A DNA stretch of 39,877 nt from Chloroflexaceae bacterium. GTDB taxonomy: Bacteria > Chloroflexota > Chloroflexia > Chloroflexales > Chloroflexaceae. The stretch lies in the NCBI GenBank assembly GCA_028282325.1, contig JANQID010000086.1, positions 1 to 39,877 on the forward strand. Reading direction: 5' to 3'. The notes below the pieces were generated by a model. The model was not told the DNA's origin and did no database searches. It saw only the letters and a program-made list of their open reading frames with translations. Numbering within the stretch: position 1 is the first letter of the stretch; each line of letters begins with the position of its first letter. Made by a program: the position numbers and the translations under genes. This document shows, piece after piece, positions 25,925 to 34,433 of this stretch.

Positions 25925-27247
25925 TCAAGTTCCATAGCGCTCCAACACGCTGCGGATAGCCCGCGTGCCGAAGTCGAGTGCCGCGACGGGAATGCGCTCA
26001 TCGGCGGCGTGGATCGTCGCCCGAAAGTTGAAATCGGCGGGCAGGTTCATCGGTGTGAAGCCGTAGGTCTGGATGCCCAGGCGGCGGAAGAAGCGCGCGT
26101 CGGAGACACCGGGCAGCAGGTAGGGCAGCGGAACGCCGTCGGGGTCGAGTTCGCGCAGGATGTTGGCAAGCATAGCAAATTGGGACCAATCGGGCGCGGC
26201 GGTGGCGGACGGGTCGGCGTGCAGCACGTCGATCGTCACATCCCGCCCGACGATGGCGCGCACTTCCGCGACCATCTGCTCGACGGCGACGCCGGGCAGC
26301 ATACGACCGTCCAGGTCGAGCGTGATCTCGCCGGGAATGACGTTGATCGCCGCGCCGCCGCGGACGATCGTCGGACTGACCGTGTTGCGCAACAGTGGCG
26401 CAACCATATCCAGTCGCGCGCCCAGCCCGGCGATCACTGCGCTGCTCAGGCGCGGGCTGAGCAGCAGGCGCAAGACCTGGCGCACGGGCGAGCGGGTCGC
26501 CGCCGCCATGCCCGCGAGCATCGTCTGCGCCACGGGCGTGATGTGCGTCGGCAGCGGTCGCCGGTCGAGGGCGCGCAGGACGCGCCCCAGCCGAGCCATC
26601 GCCCCGCCGCGAATGGGCATCGAGCCGTGGCCCGCCGGGCCGCGCAAAGTCAGGCGCAACGCGCACTGCACCTTCTCGGCCACCTGAATCGGGTAGAACC
26701 GCACGCCGCCGATAGACATCGGAAAGCCACCAAGTTCGCCGAGGGCGTGTTTGACGCCCGCAAACTGTTCGGGATGCTCCTCGACCAGGTAGCGCGCGCC
26801 GTATCGCCCGCCAGCTTCCTCGTCGCTCAACGCGCACAGGATGACATCGCCGCGCGGCGTGATTCCCGCAGCCTTGAGCTGCAACAGCGCACAGGTCATC
26901 ATTGTCACGCCCGACTTCATATCTAACGCGCCGCGCCCCCAGATGTAACCATCGCGCTCGATGCCCGCGAAGGGCGGATGGGTCCAGGTCTGGCCTACGG
27001 TCGTCACCACATCGACGTGACCCTGGAGCAGCAACGGCGGGGCATGACCGGCGCCCGGCAGGCGGGCGATCAGGTTGGGGCGGTCGGGATCCTTCGCCAA
27101 CAGCGTGGTCGTGATCCCGGTTGTGCGCAAGACGCCGTCGAGATGGCCAATGCACGCGGCCTCGTTGCCGGGCGGATTGGTCGTATCAAAGCGGATCAAC
27201 TCCTGGAGGAGGCAAGCGGGGCTGATGGAAGTCGGCATAGCAATCAC
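25925..27247 (-). CDS. M20 family metallopeptidase (ArgE/DapE/CPG2-like)
   Basis: A 440-residue dizinc aminoacylase or carboxypeptidase of the M20 clan, hydrolysing amide bonds in small N-acyl amino acids or dipeptides. Metal ligands and catalytic residues are seen: His77 and Asp79 in GHVDV, Asp109 in GRGALDMKSG and the Glu143-Glu144 pair in SDEEAGG. The dimerisation domain has GPAGHGSMP. The C-terminal metal-binding His lies in RATIHAADERI. There is no signal peptide. The GTG start at 27247 overlaps the MFS stop as GTGA, implying coupling; ATG at 27238 with GGGTGA upstream is an alternative. The gene follows the MFS transporter directly, so the pair may import and cleave a peptide or N-acyl compound. 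Confidence 0.93.
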   Translation of the reverse strand: MIAMPTSISPACLLQELIRFDTTNPPGNEAACIGHLDGVLRTTGITTTLLAKDPDRPNLIARLPGAGHAPPLLLQGHVDVVTTVGQTWTHPPFAGIERDGYIWGRGALDMKSGVTMMTCALLQLKAAGITPRGDVILCALSDEEAGGRYGARYLVEEHPEQFAGVKHALGELGGFPMSIGGVRFYPIQVAEKVQCALRLTLRGPAGHGSMPIRGGAMARLGRVLRALDRRPLPTHITPVAQTMLAGMAAATRSPVRQVLRLLLSPRLSSAVIAGLGARLDMVAPLLRNTVSPTIVRGGAAINVIPGEITLDLDGRMLPGVAVEQMVAEVRAIVGRDVTIDVLHADPSATAAPDWSQFAMLANILRELDPDGVPLPYLLPGVSDARFFRRLGIQTYGFTPMNLPADFNFRATIHAADERIPVAALDFGTRAIRSVLERYGT

Positions 27248-28464
27248 CCGGAGACCTGGGGCGTCAATTCAGCGGTGCGATGCGCGAAACGGCGCATCGC
27301 CAGCAGGAACAGCGGTATCAACAGCAGGCTAACGACGGCCAGCAGACGGAACACGCCCACGAAGCCGATGTTGTTCGAGAGGCTGGTGGCCACGCCCTCG
27401 CCGGCGGCGATGCCGATGTTCGCCATCGTCTGGAACAGCGCGAACATCGAACCGGCGATGCGCAGATCGGTGACGCCCATCGCCAGCGCTGCATAGACCG
27501 TCCATTGCAACCCGGCGACCACGCCCCAGACCACGCCGAAGCCCAGCAGCAGGTTCAGGTCGGTGAAAAAACTCAGCGCCGCGCCGCCGATGCTGACCAG
27601 GATCAGCGTCGTCAGCGCCGCCGCTTTGAGACCAAAACGCACGGCTATGACGCTCATACCGACGGCGCCGATGACCATGCCCACGCCCTTAAGCGTGCCA
27701 TAGGCGCCGAGCGTGATCTCGCTCGCCTCCAGGTCGCGACTCATATAAAACGTTACCAGGCCGTCGATACCCTGAAAGGCAAACCAGGACAGGATGAGAA
27801 AAACCGCGAACAGCACATAGCTGGGCCGCAGCATCACCCCGAACGCGCGCCAGTCAAACTCCTGCTGCTTCGTATGCAACGTATTCTCCCGGAGTTGCAG
27901 CAGCATCAGCAGCGGAAAAGCCATCGTCGCCGCAATCACCAGAAAGATCACCGCGAAGCCGAAGCGCTCTGCGAGCAATCCGAAGACGAACGACAGGATA
28001 ATCAGCCCCGCCGCTCGCCCGCCGGCCATAAAACTTTGCACACGGCTGTAATCTTCCGCCGGAATGACCTCGATCGCGAAGGCGTCGGCGGTGGTGTCGA
28101 ACAGGGCCATTGCGAAGGTCGCGGAGAGCACCATCGTCGCGAGGATGCCGAAATCGAGACTGGGATCAATGAAGTAGGCGACGAAGAACGCCAGCCCGCA
28201 GAGCAGCACGCCGATGATCATATACGGCAACCGATGCCCCCGACCGAACAGGTTGAAGCGGTCGCTCACCAGGCCATACAACAGCTTGATGATGAACGGC
28301 AGCAGAGCCAGCGATGCGACCAGCGCGATTCGGTTGGCGTCGATGCCCGCGCTCGACATATGCGGTTTGAAAAAGTTGAGCTGATAGGACGTGATCACGC
28401 CCTGCACGAAATAGATCGCGCCAAAGAGCAGAAACAGAAAGCGCCGGGATTGTTGAAATCGCAC
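27244..28464 (-). CDS. Major facilitator superfamily transporter
   Basis: A 406-residue membrane protein with about 12 hydrophobic segments. The loop GLVSDRFNLFGRGHRLPY between segments 2 and 3 is the MFS motif A region. The GTG start at 28464 has a perfect AAGGAGG five bases upstream; the frame extends to an ATG at 28506 lacking support. It overlaps the downstream M20 peptidase gene by GTGA. MFS carriers of this shape (FFKPHMSSAGI in the first loop) resemble the folate/biopterin and PucC-like branches, but the substrate cannot be inferred. A 19-base palindrome 88 bases upstream is a likely operator for the operon. Confidence 0.92.
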   Translation of the reverse strand: MRFQQSRRFLFLLFGAIYFVQGVITSYQLNFFKPHMSSAGIDANRIALVASLALLPFIIKLLYGLVSDRFNLFGRGHRLPYMIIGVLLCGLAFFVAYFIDPSLDFGILATMVLSATFAMALFDTTADAFAIEVIPAEDYSRVQSFMAGGRAAGLIILSFVFGLLAERFGFAVIFLVIAATMAFPLLMLLQLRENTLHTKQQEFDWRAFGVMLRPSYVLFAVFLILSWFAFQGIDGLVTFYMSRDLEASEITLGAYGTLKGVGMVIGAVGMSVIAVRFGLKAAALTTLILVSIGGAALSFFTDLNLLLGFGVVWGVVAGLQWTVYAALAMGVTDLRIAGSMFALFQTMANIGIAAGEGVATSLSNNIGFVGVFRLLAVVSLLLIPLFLLAMRRFAHRTAELTPQVSG

Positions 28465-28550
28465 ATAGGCCTCCTTGTAAGCACAATGTAAGGTTGCTGT
28501 CATCATCCCGTTACCTGACCGACTTCTCCTAGCGCGGTCGTAGGGAGTAC

Positions 28551-28569
28551 GTTATAGGCGCCATATAAC
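28551..28569. promoter_or_regulatory. Operator-like palindrome upstream of the MFS-M20-GH1 operon
   Basis: GTTATA (28551-28556) and TATAAC (28564-28569) flank GGCGCCA, itself palindromic apart from one base, giving a near-perfect 19-base dyad with a CG centre. On the minus strand the arms overlap -10-like TATAAC. The design resembles LacI-family operators, which often control sugar operons. Placement before a glycosidase operon fits, but no regulator gene is nearby. Confidence 0.45.
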
Positions 28570-28720
28570 CGCGCGGCAGCCTGATATTGGGTTAGAGCAA
28601 CACTGATCCTAAAAGCCAAAAACCTGTCAGGTGCAGCACCAGACCCAGAGTCGCGCTTGACGGGTTTGCAAAGCGCGCAGGATTGCTAGATCCCCTGATT
28701 ATCCGTATGCAGAAGGAGGA

Positions 28721-28753
28721 ATGCCCGCTAGTGTACCACAAAATGCTGTGTAA
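28721..28753 (+). CDS. Possible ten-codon leader peptide
   Basis: ATG followed by nine codons (MPASVPQNAV) and TAA, with AAGGAGG directly before the start at 28713-28719 but only one base of spacing. It ends one base before another in-frame ATG (28754). The close spacing makes translation doubtful. It could instead be a chance frame behind a degenerate site. Confidence 0.2.
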   Translation: MPASVPQNAV

Positions 28754-28783
28754 ATGAGTTCAGCAAACAAGGAGGCGACAGCT

Positions 28784-29851
28784 ATGGTTATGAACATTGG
28801 ACGACAGCGAACATTTCTGTTGAGCTTCGCGCTAACGCTCGCGCTGCTCCTGGGAATCTGGAGCTACAGCTCGTTCGCGTCGAGCACGAGCCTGACGGTC
28901 ACCCCTAACCCGGCTCAGCAAAATAACACCGTCACGCTGATCGGGACAGGGTTTTCGCCCGACGAAACGGTGGCGATCTGGATCACCTACCCGGACTATC
29001 GCGTCTTTGCGGTGGCCGAGGTAGCCGCGAACGACGACGGAGATTTCAACTATCCGTATGTGCCCGACTTCTTGGGCGCGACCTTCACGCCGACCGGCAA
29101 GTATGTCTACACAGCGCACGGTAAGAGCAGCGGACGCGAGGTCTACGCCGAGCTGGACGTCAACATTGCCGACGCGCCGGGAACCTCATCGGACGTTTCG
29201 ATCAGCGTTGAGCCGGGCCAGGATGATCAGGGTAGCTACTTCTTGATCCGTGGTGCGAATTATGGCACGGAGGAACAGCTCGGCCTCTGGCTGCGTTACC
29301 CCGACAACTCGATCGAGGATCTGGGCCAGATCACCAGCGGGCCGAGCGGCAGCTTCGAGTATGTGCTGCGCGTCACCGGCGTGCCGGTCGGACATTATGC
29401 CTTTACCGCACGCGGCATTCGCACCGGCTTGAACGGCATCGCCGAGTTTGACGTTACCGTGGGCGATCTGACAACATCCACGGGCGAGGCGCACCTGACC
29501 ATTCGCCCGACCGACGACGATCAGCGTAGCTACGCGATCTTCGAGGGTTGGGGCTTCCAGCCGAAAGAGATCGTCTCGGTGTGGGTCACACTGCCAGATT
29601 ACTCGACGCTAGCCGTTGGCGATGTGAAGGCGAGCGAGGATGGCGCATTCGTGGCATACCTCTATCTAGGCGAGTGGGAGCCGACGGGACAGCGCACCTA
29701 CACTGCGTTTGGCAACGCCAGCCAGTTGCGCGCAATCGCCGACTACACGCTCCAGCCTGGCGGCGACCCGCCGACGGACAGCTCCACGCCGGCCGTCGAT
29801 CCTACTCCCGACGCCGTCTGTGAAGGCGCCGGCTGCTCAACTTCCTGGTAG
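28784..29851 (+). CDS. Secreted protein of three tandem Ig-like modules
   Basis: A 355-residue exported protein made almost wholly of three repeats. After a signal peptide (~1-33, hydrophobic LLSFALTLALLLGIW) come modules at ~35-130, ~139-227 and ~237-325. Each has a core pattern G-x-x-F-x-P-x-E-x-V-x-x-W-x-x-x-P-D, then D-G and P-T-G-x-Y-x-x-x-A-x-G. The tail (326-355) is Pro/Thr/Asp rich and ends CEGAGCSTSW, with two cysteines. The same module ends the proteins at 20893 and 22575. The fold looks like an IPT/TIG-type beta-sandwich. The start ATG at 28784 was chosen because AAGGAGG lies eight bases upstream; the frame extends to 28754. A hairpin follows the stop. Confidence 0.87.
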   Translation: MVMNIGRQRTFLLSFALTLALLLGIWSYSSFASSTSLTVTPNPAQQNNTVTLIGTGFSPDETVAIWITYPDYRVFAVAEVAANDDGDFNYPYVPDFLGATFTPTGKYVYTAHGKSSGREVYAELDVNIADAPGTSSDVSISVEPGQDDQGSYFLIRGANYGTEEQLGLWLRYPDNSIEDLGQITSGPSGSFEYVLRVTGVPVGHYAFTARGIRTGLNGIAEFDVTVGDLTTSTGEAHLTIRPTDDDQRSYAIFEGWGFQPKEIVSVWVTLPDYSTLAVGDVKASEDGAFVAYLYLGEWEPTGQRTYTAFGNASQLRAIADYTLQPGGDPPTDSSTPAVDPTPDAVCEGAGCSTSW

Positions 29852-29864
29852 CCCTCATCGCAGC

Positions 29865-29897
29865 GGATCTGACAGATTTGAAAAACCTGCCAGATCC
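29865..29897 (+). terminator. Long hairpin after the three-module gene
   Basis: A 33-base inverted repeat beginning GGATCTG and ending CAGATCC forms about 13 base pairs with two mismatches around a short loop. It lies 14 bases after the stop codon. No clean U-tract follows, so it may be a stabilising hairpin or a dispersed repeat rather than a classical terminator. Confidence 0.5.
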
Positions 29898-29934
29898 GCA
29901 TTCCATATTCCTCTCGCAAATTGCATTTTGCTCC

Positions 29935-29963
29935 TTGCGCTTCGGTCACATCTCCAGTACGAT
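29935..29963 (+). promoter_or_regulatory. Candidate promoter for the subtilase gene
   Basis: TTGCGC (29935-29940) and TACGAT (29958-29963) are separated by 17 bases. The predicted start leaves a leader of about 35 bases containing AAAGGAG (29992-29998). Hexamer matches are modest. Confidence 0.35.
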
Positions 29964-30003
29964 ACAGAAAATCCCTCATTATCATGGAGACAAAGGAGTA
30001 ACT

Positions 30004-33000
30004 ATGCGTCCACGTCCTCCGTTCGTTGTCGCGCTATTCCTGGCGTTTGCCCTCATCGCGCCAATGCTGCTGACTTCGCCTGCGTACAGCCAATCTCCTG
30101 CGGAGTCGTTTCCGTTAACATCGGTGAGATCGGATCGCGTCCCGAACCGCTCGGTGGAGCCGCGATGGATCGTACGTCTCTTGGATGCCCCGCTTGCCCA
30201 GGCATCCGCCGCCCAATCGCCGCAATATGCAACCGCAACGCTGGTGAAGCCCGGCAATCGGCTGCAAGTCGATAGCCCGGCGGCGGTGCAGTATCGCGCC
30301 TATCTGCGCCAGCAGCAAGATAGCGTGCTGAATGTCATCCAGAATGCTTTTCCCACAGCGCAAGTCCACCAGCGCTACGATGTGGTTTTCAACGGCATGT
30401 CGATTGTATTGCCCAACGCTGATGAAGCCGCTGTTGATCGGTTGCGGGCTATGCCCGGCGTCGCCGAGGTATATCCTGATTATGTCTATGAAATGCATAT
30501 GGCCTCCAGCATTCCGATCATCGGCGCCGACGCGTTGTGGAACAGCGCGGCCATCGGCAGTCAGGGCAGCGCCGGCGGCGGCGTCAAGATCGCAATCATT
30601 GACTCGGGTATTAAGGTTGACAATCCGTTCTTCAATCCTGAAGGCTTCAGCTATCCGGCCGGCTTCCCCAAAGGCGACCCGGCGCATACGACGCCGAAGG
30701 TGATCGCCGCTCGCGCGTACTTCCGCCCCGACCTGCCGCCGATCGATGGCAGCGAGACGCCCCAACCCGGCCCCGAAGATTCCAGCCACGGCACCCACGT
30801 CGCCGGAACGGCGGCCGGCGTCGCCAACACCAGCGCGACGATCAACGGATTGACCCAGGTCATCTCCGGCGTCGCCCCGCGCGCCTATCTGATGAACTAC
30901 AAGACATTCTACTCCAACGATTCAGCCTTCTCCGGCAGCGCCTTTGCGACCGAGCTGATCGCCGCACTCAACGACGCGGTGATCGATGGCGCCGACGTGA
31001 TCAACAACAGTTGGGGCGGTCGTCCCGATGTTGATCCCCTTTTCGACCCAATTGTCGTGGCCGCCGAAGCTGCAGTGGACGCAGGCGTGACGGTGGTCTT
31101 CTCGGCGGGCAACGAAGGGCCGAATCCGAGCACGGCGGGATCGCCCGCCTATAGCGATAAGCTGATATCCGTGGGCGCCAGCACGACAGCCCAGGCGATC
31201 ATCGCCGGTTTCGTGGATGCGACCGCGCCCGAGGGCGCTCCCGAATCGTTGCTCGAGCAACCCTATCAGTCCGCCGCGTTTGGTCCGCCGATCGAAGGCG
31301 GCATCTGGGGTCCGTCACCCTACACGCCGGTGTCGATGGTCAGCGACTCGACGCTGGCATGCGAACCGCTGCCAACCGGCTCGTTGAGCGGCCAGATCGC
31401 GCTGATCGAGCGTGGCGTGTGCCCATTCAGCCTCAAGGTGCTCAACGCCCAGATCGGCGGCGCAACCTCGGCAATCGTTTACAACTCCGAGGCCGGCGGT
31501 GAAGATCTGGTAATTATGGCGCCCAGCGACGGCGCGGAAGCGATCGGCATTCCATCGGTCTTCGTGCGTCGCTCAACCGGTCAGGCGTTGGTCGATTGGT
31601 ACAACCAGCACGGCGCTGCAGCCCAGTTGCGCATCGATCCGTTGGCGCGCGCAACCGAACGCACGCCGGATGTGCTGGCATCGTTCAGTTCGCGCGGCCC
31701 GACGTTCCAAGGCTCGCTGAAGCCCGATGTCGTCGCGCCGGGTGTGGGCATCTTATCATCTGGGTTCGCCAATGCGGAAGGCGCGGAACAGCACACTGGT
31801 TTTGGCGTATTGTCAGGAACCAGTATGGCCTCTCCGCATGTGACTGGATCCGCCGCACTGCTCTTGCAAATCCATCCCGACTGGTCGCCTGCCGATGTTA
31901 AATCGGCATTGATGTCCACCGCCGTCACTGATGTCTGGCTCGACGAGGATCGTACCCAGCGGGCCGATTTGCTTGGCCAGGGCGCGGGTCGCATCGATGT
32001 CAATCGCGCCGCCGACACAGCGTTGATCTTCGACCGCCCCATGCTCTCGTACGGCAATCTTTCGACGGCGCTCGATCAACCCACGCGCGCCGAGTTGGCG
32101 GTGACGGCGCGCAATGTGTCCGGCGCTGCCCAGACCTTCACGCTGACTGCGAACCGAACCGCCGGCCCTGATTTTGGCATCACCGTCGCGCCGATCAGCG
32201 TTACGCTTGCTGCGGGCGAGACTGTCGCGTTCAACGTGGTGATCGACATTCCCGCCAATGCGCCGAGCGGGGACTACGAGGGCATGGTGACGCTGGAGGG
32301 TGCGCAGTCGTTGCATCTGCCGCTCTGGGCGCGCGCGCTGCCGGCCGAGCGGGCGGCCAAGGTGTTGTTGATCGACAACGACGGCAGCGCCAGCCTGGGT
32401 CTGCCCGACTACTCCGGCTATTACGGCAATGCGCTGATCGAACTGGCAGTGCCCTTCCAGTACCTCGACGTGGACGCGCTGGCGAGCCAGCCGCAAACCC
32501 TGCCCGACATCAGCGAAATCCAGAAGCACGAGATCATCATCTGGTTCACCGGCGACAACGCCGCGCCCGATGGCAGCTTCATCGTGCCGACGCCGCTGAC
32601 TGCTATCGATCAAGACATCCTGATCGCATATCTGCAAAGCGGCGGCAGCTTGATCGCAACCGGCCAGGATCTGACTTGGGCGGCGGATATTTCGCCCGAC
32701 CCCGATCCGTTCTACGGTCGTTCCGATATTTACCACAGCTACCTGGGCGCACGTTTCGTGCAGGACGATGTTTTCAATACGATGCTCCTCGATGAGCAAC
32801 GCCTGGCGGGAACTGGCGCACAGCCCTGGCTGGAGAACATCGTGCTGGATGTAGGCGTGCCGCAGGGCGGCGAGTTCAGCGACAAAACCGGCGCGGGCAA
32901 CCAGTACTCGATCGACGAGACAGCAGTCTACGACAGCGATCCGCGCACCTTGCCGCTGGATGTCACGCCGATCTTCCGCGCCGTCTCGACAGGCGGATCA

Positions 33001-33582
33001 ACCGGCAATATCGTCGGCCTGAATCGCTCGTCCGAGCCGTCGCTGGAACAGCCCGCGCTGGCCGTGCGCTATCGGGCTACATACCTGGCCTTCGGTCTCG
33101 AAGGCGTGCGCAGCGATGTCAACGCAACGACGCGCATGGAGTTGCTGCAAGCGCTGCTCTACTGGCACGTGGATCGGCCTACGGTGAGCATCGAAGGAAC
33201 GGGCGTTGTCACGGATGCAAACCAGCTTGCTACCTTCACTGCAGTACCCGAGTCGAACACCCCGACCGCATTCGTGCGCTACCGCTGGGACCTCGGCGAC
33301 GGCTCGCCGATCGTTGAGACCGAAGGGGCAACGGTGGTACATCAGTATGCCCAGCCCGGCGTTTACCAGCCACGGGTTGAGGTGACCGATAGCTGGGGCC
33401 ACCGCGCCGTCGGCGGTCTGACAGCCGTTGAAGCATCGGCGCCCGGCGATACCTCGCCTTCAGCAGCGGGGTCAGTATTCACGGCAGCAACTCTGGAGCC
33501 TGCGGCTGTTGTTCCATCTGCGCCCGCGTCATCACGCGGCGTCATACGCCAACTCGGATTTCCCTACATGCGGTTTGAGTAG
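30004..33582 (+). CDS. Large secreted subtilisin-like serine protease (S8) with PA and PKD domains
   Basis: A 1192-residue exported protease. The signal peptide covers ~1-28. A propeptide inhibitor region (I9-like, ~94-163) precedes the S8 catalytic domain. The triad is Asp200 in IIDSGI, His262 in HGTHVAGTAAG and Ser607 in SGTSMASPHV, with oxyanion Asn370 in SAGNEGP. A PA domain (~459-539, QIALIERGVCPFSLK) is inserted before the serine, as in C5a-peptidase and plant-type subtilases. C-terminal parts are an Fn3-like sandwich (~695-779), a domain beginning KVLLIDNDGSASLGLPDYSG that looks like a glutamine-amidotransferase-like fold (~784-1050), and a PKD domain (~1060-1143, YRWDLGDGSP). No anchor motif is seen. 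The ATG at 30004 has AAAGGAG five bases upstream. It probably degrades external protein or matures the neighbouring surface proteins. Confidence 0.96.
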   Translation: MRPRPPFVVALFLAFALIAPMLLTSPAYSQSPAESFPLTSVRSDRVPNRSVEPRWIVRLLDAPLAQASAAQSPQYATATLVKPGNRLQVDSPAAVQYRAYLRQQQDSVLNVIQNAFPTAQVHQRYDVVFNGMSIVLPNADEAAVDRLRAMPGVAEVYPDYVYEMHMASSIPIIGADALWNSAAIGSQGSAGGGVKIAIIDSGIKVDNPFFNPEGFSYPAGFPKGDPAHTTPKVIAARAYFRPDLPPIDGSETPQPGPEDSSHGTHVAGTAAGVANTSATINGLTQVISGVAPRAYLMNYKTFYSNDSAFSGSAFATELIAALNDAVIDGADVINNSWGGRPDVDPLFDPIVVAAEAAVDAGVTVVFSAGNEGPNPSTAGSPAYSDKLISVGASTTAQAIIAGFVDATAPEGAPESLLEQPYQSAAFGPPIEGGIWGPSPYTPVSMVSDSTLACEPLPTGSLSGQIALIERGVCPFSLKVLNAQIGGATSAIVYNSEAGGEDLVIMAPSDGAEAIGIPSVFVRRSTGQALVDWYNQHGAAAQLRIDPLARATERTPDVLASFSSRGPTFQGSLKPDVVAPGVGILSSGFANAEGAEQHTGFGVLSGTSMASPHVTGSAALLLQIHPDWSPADVKSALMSTAVTDVWLDEDRTQRADLLGQGAGRIDVNRAADTALIFDRPMLSYGNLSTALDQPTRAELAVTARNVSGAAQTFTLTANRTAGPDFGITVAPISVTLAAGETVAFNVVIDIPANAPSGDYEGMVTLEGAQSLHLPLWARALPAERAAKVLLIDNDGSASLGLPDYSGYYGNALIELAVPFQYLDVDALASQPQTLPDISEIQKHEIIIWFTGDNAAPDGSFIVPTPLTAIDQDILIAYLQSGGSLIATGQDLTWAADISPDPDPFYGRSDIYHSYLGARFVQDDVFNTMLLDEQRLAGTGAQPWLENIVLDVGVPQGGEFSDKTGAGNQYSIDETAVYDSDPRTLPLDVTPIFRAVSTGGSTGNIVGLNRSSEPSLEQPALAVRYRATYLAFGLEGVRSDVNATTRMELLQALLYWHVDRPTVSIEGTGVVTDANQLATFTAVPESNTPTAFVRYRWDLGDGSPIVETEGATVVHQYAQPGVYQPRVEVTDSWGHRAVGGLTAVEASAPGDTSPSAAGSVFTAATLEPAAVVPSAPASSRGVIRQLGFPYMRFE

Positions 33583-33609
33583 CCCATAGGGAAAAACCGC
33601 CATCTTTCG

Positions 33610-33635
33610 GGGAGCGCGAAACATTTCGCGCTCCC
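33610..33635 (+). terminator. Terminator hairpin after the subtilase gene
   Basis: GGGAGCGCGAA (33610-33620) pairs perfectly with TTCGCGCTCCC (33625-33635) around ACAT. The following bases (TGACCATTTCTCTC) are only moderately U-rich. Confidence 0.7.
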
Positions 33636-33742
33636 TGACCATTTCTCTCAGACGCCTCCTGCGGTAGATCTTCGAACCTGTCTGAAACATAACGGATGGC
33701 AGGACGTTCAAGTTTTTCCAAACCGCTGTTGAGGTGCATCCT

Positions 33743-34396
33743 ATGTCGCTACGTTCTCTCGCCGATCAACTGCTGGCGTTGTTGTTTCCCGACCGCTGCG
33801 CGGTATGCCGACGACCGGGCGCGCTGTTTTGCACGGTATGCCAGGCGTCGTTGCGACCGTATCCCGCCGCCACGCCGCTGCCGCTCCTCGACGACGCAGC
33901 AGTGGCCTTCATTTTTGAAGGCGCGCTGCAACAGGCGATTCACACCTTCAAATACGACCGGGTTCGGCGTATGGCGGCGCCCCTCGGCGACCTGATCGTC
34001 GCGCGCTTACGCGAGCATCCGCTTCCCGCAGACGCGATTATCGCCGTGCCGCTGCATCCCAAGCGGCTGGCCGAACGCGGCTTCAACCAGAGCGAAGAGC
34101 TGGGGCGGCGTCTTGCGCACGCCTGGGGCATTCCCCTGCTCAAAGACGGGCTCGTGCGCTGCCGCGACACCGAGCATCAGGCTCGCCTCGACAGCCGCGC
34201 CCGTCAAGAGAATGTGCGCGACGCATTTACGTGGCATCATACTGCTGCGCCCCCCACGCGCATCTTGCTCGTAGACGATGTGCTGACGACGGGAGCGACC
34301 CTGGGCGCATGCGCCCAGGCGTTATTGGCAGCGGGAACGCGCGAAGTGCGTGCGGTGGCGCTGGCGCGCAGCCGTCCGCAGGGAACGAGCCGGTGA
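33743..34396 (+). CDS. comF: ComF family phosphoribosyltransferase-like protein
   Basis: A 217-residue protein of the ComF family, linked to natural DNA uptake and possibly nucleotide salvage. A treble-clef-like zinc site is visible in Cys19, Cys22, Cys30 and Cys33. The PRPP-binding motif ILLVDDVLTTGATL lies at ~174-187, and VPLHPKRLAERGFNQSE is the conserved mid block. The start ATG at 33743 has TTGAGG eight bases upstream; GTG 33734 is an in-frame alternative. No other competence gene is nearby. It is convergent with aroK. Confidence 0.93.
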   Translation: MSLRSLADQLLALLFPDRCAVCRRPGALFCTVCQASLRPYPAATPLPLLDDAAVAFIFEGALQQAIHTFKYDRVRRMAAPLGDLIVARLREHPLPADAIIAVPLHPKRLAERGFNQSEELGRRLAHAWGIPLLKDGLVRCRDTEHQARLDSRARQENVRDAFTWHHTAAPPTRILLVDDVLTTGATLGACAQALLAAGTREVRAVALARSRPQGTSR

Positions 34397-34433
34397 AAAG
34401 CGCCGGAAAGGTAGATTCGGTTGCGCCGTCGTT

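Larger units (their letters stand above)
28465..28783. other. 319-base divergent intergenic region upstream of the MFS operon
   Basis: It contains an operator-like palindrome (28551-28569), an AACCTGTCAGGT box with its palindromic core at 28622-28632, and two strong ribosome-binding sites (AAGGAGG at 28713-28719 and 28769-28775). The first stands before a ten-codon open frame; the second serves the gene starting at 28784. No clear sigma-70 hexamer pair is visible. Confidence 0.5.

Noticed and set aside
25889-26926. Plus-strand open frame opposite the M20 peptidase
   Set aside because: Low-complexity His/Arg/Ala composition, no ribosome-binding site, complete overlap with a conserved enzyme gene.
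27280-28491. Long plus-strand open frame opposite the MFS gene
   Set aside because: Its translation is rich in Gln, His, Arg and Asp with no hydrophobic or domain pattern, and it is the exact antisense of a well-supported membrane protein.
31813-32799. Minus-strand open frame inside the subtilase gene
   Set aside because: A compositional shadow of the GC-biased codons of the protease; no start signal or recognisable motif.
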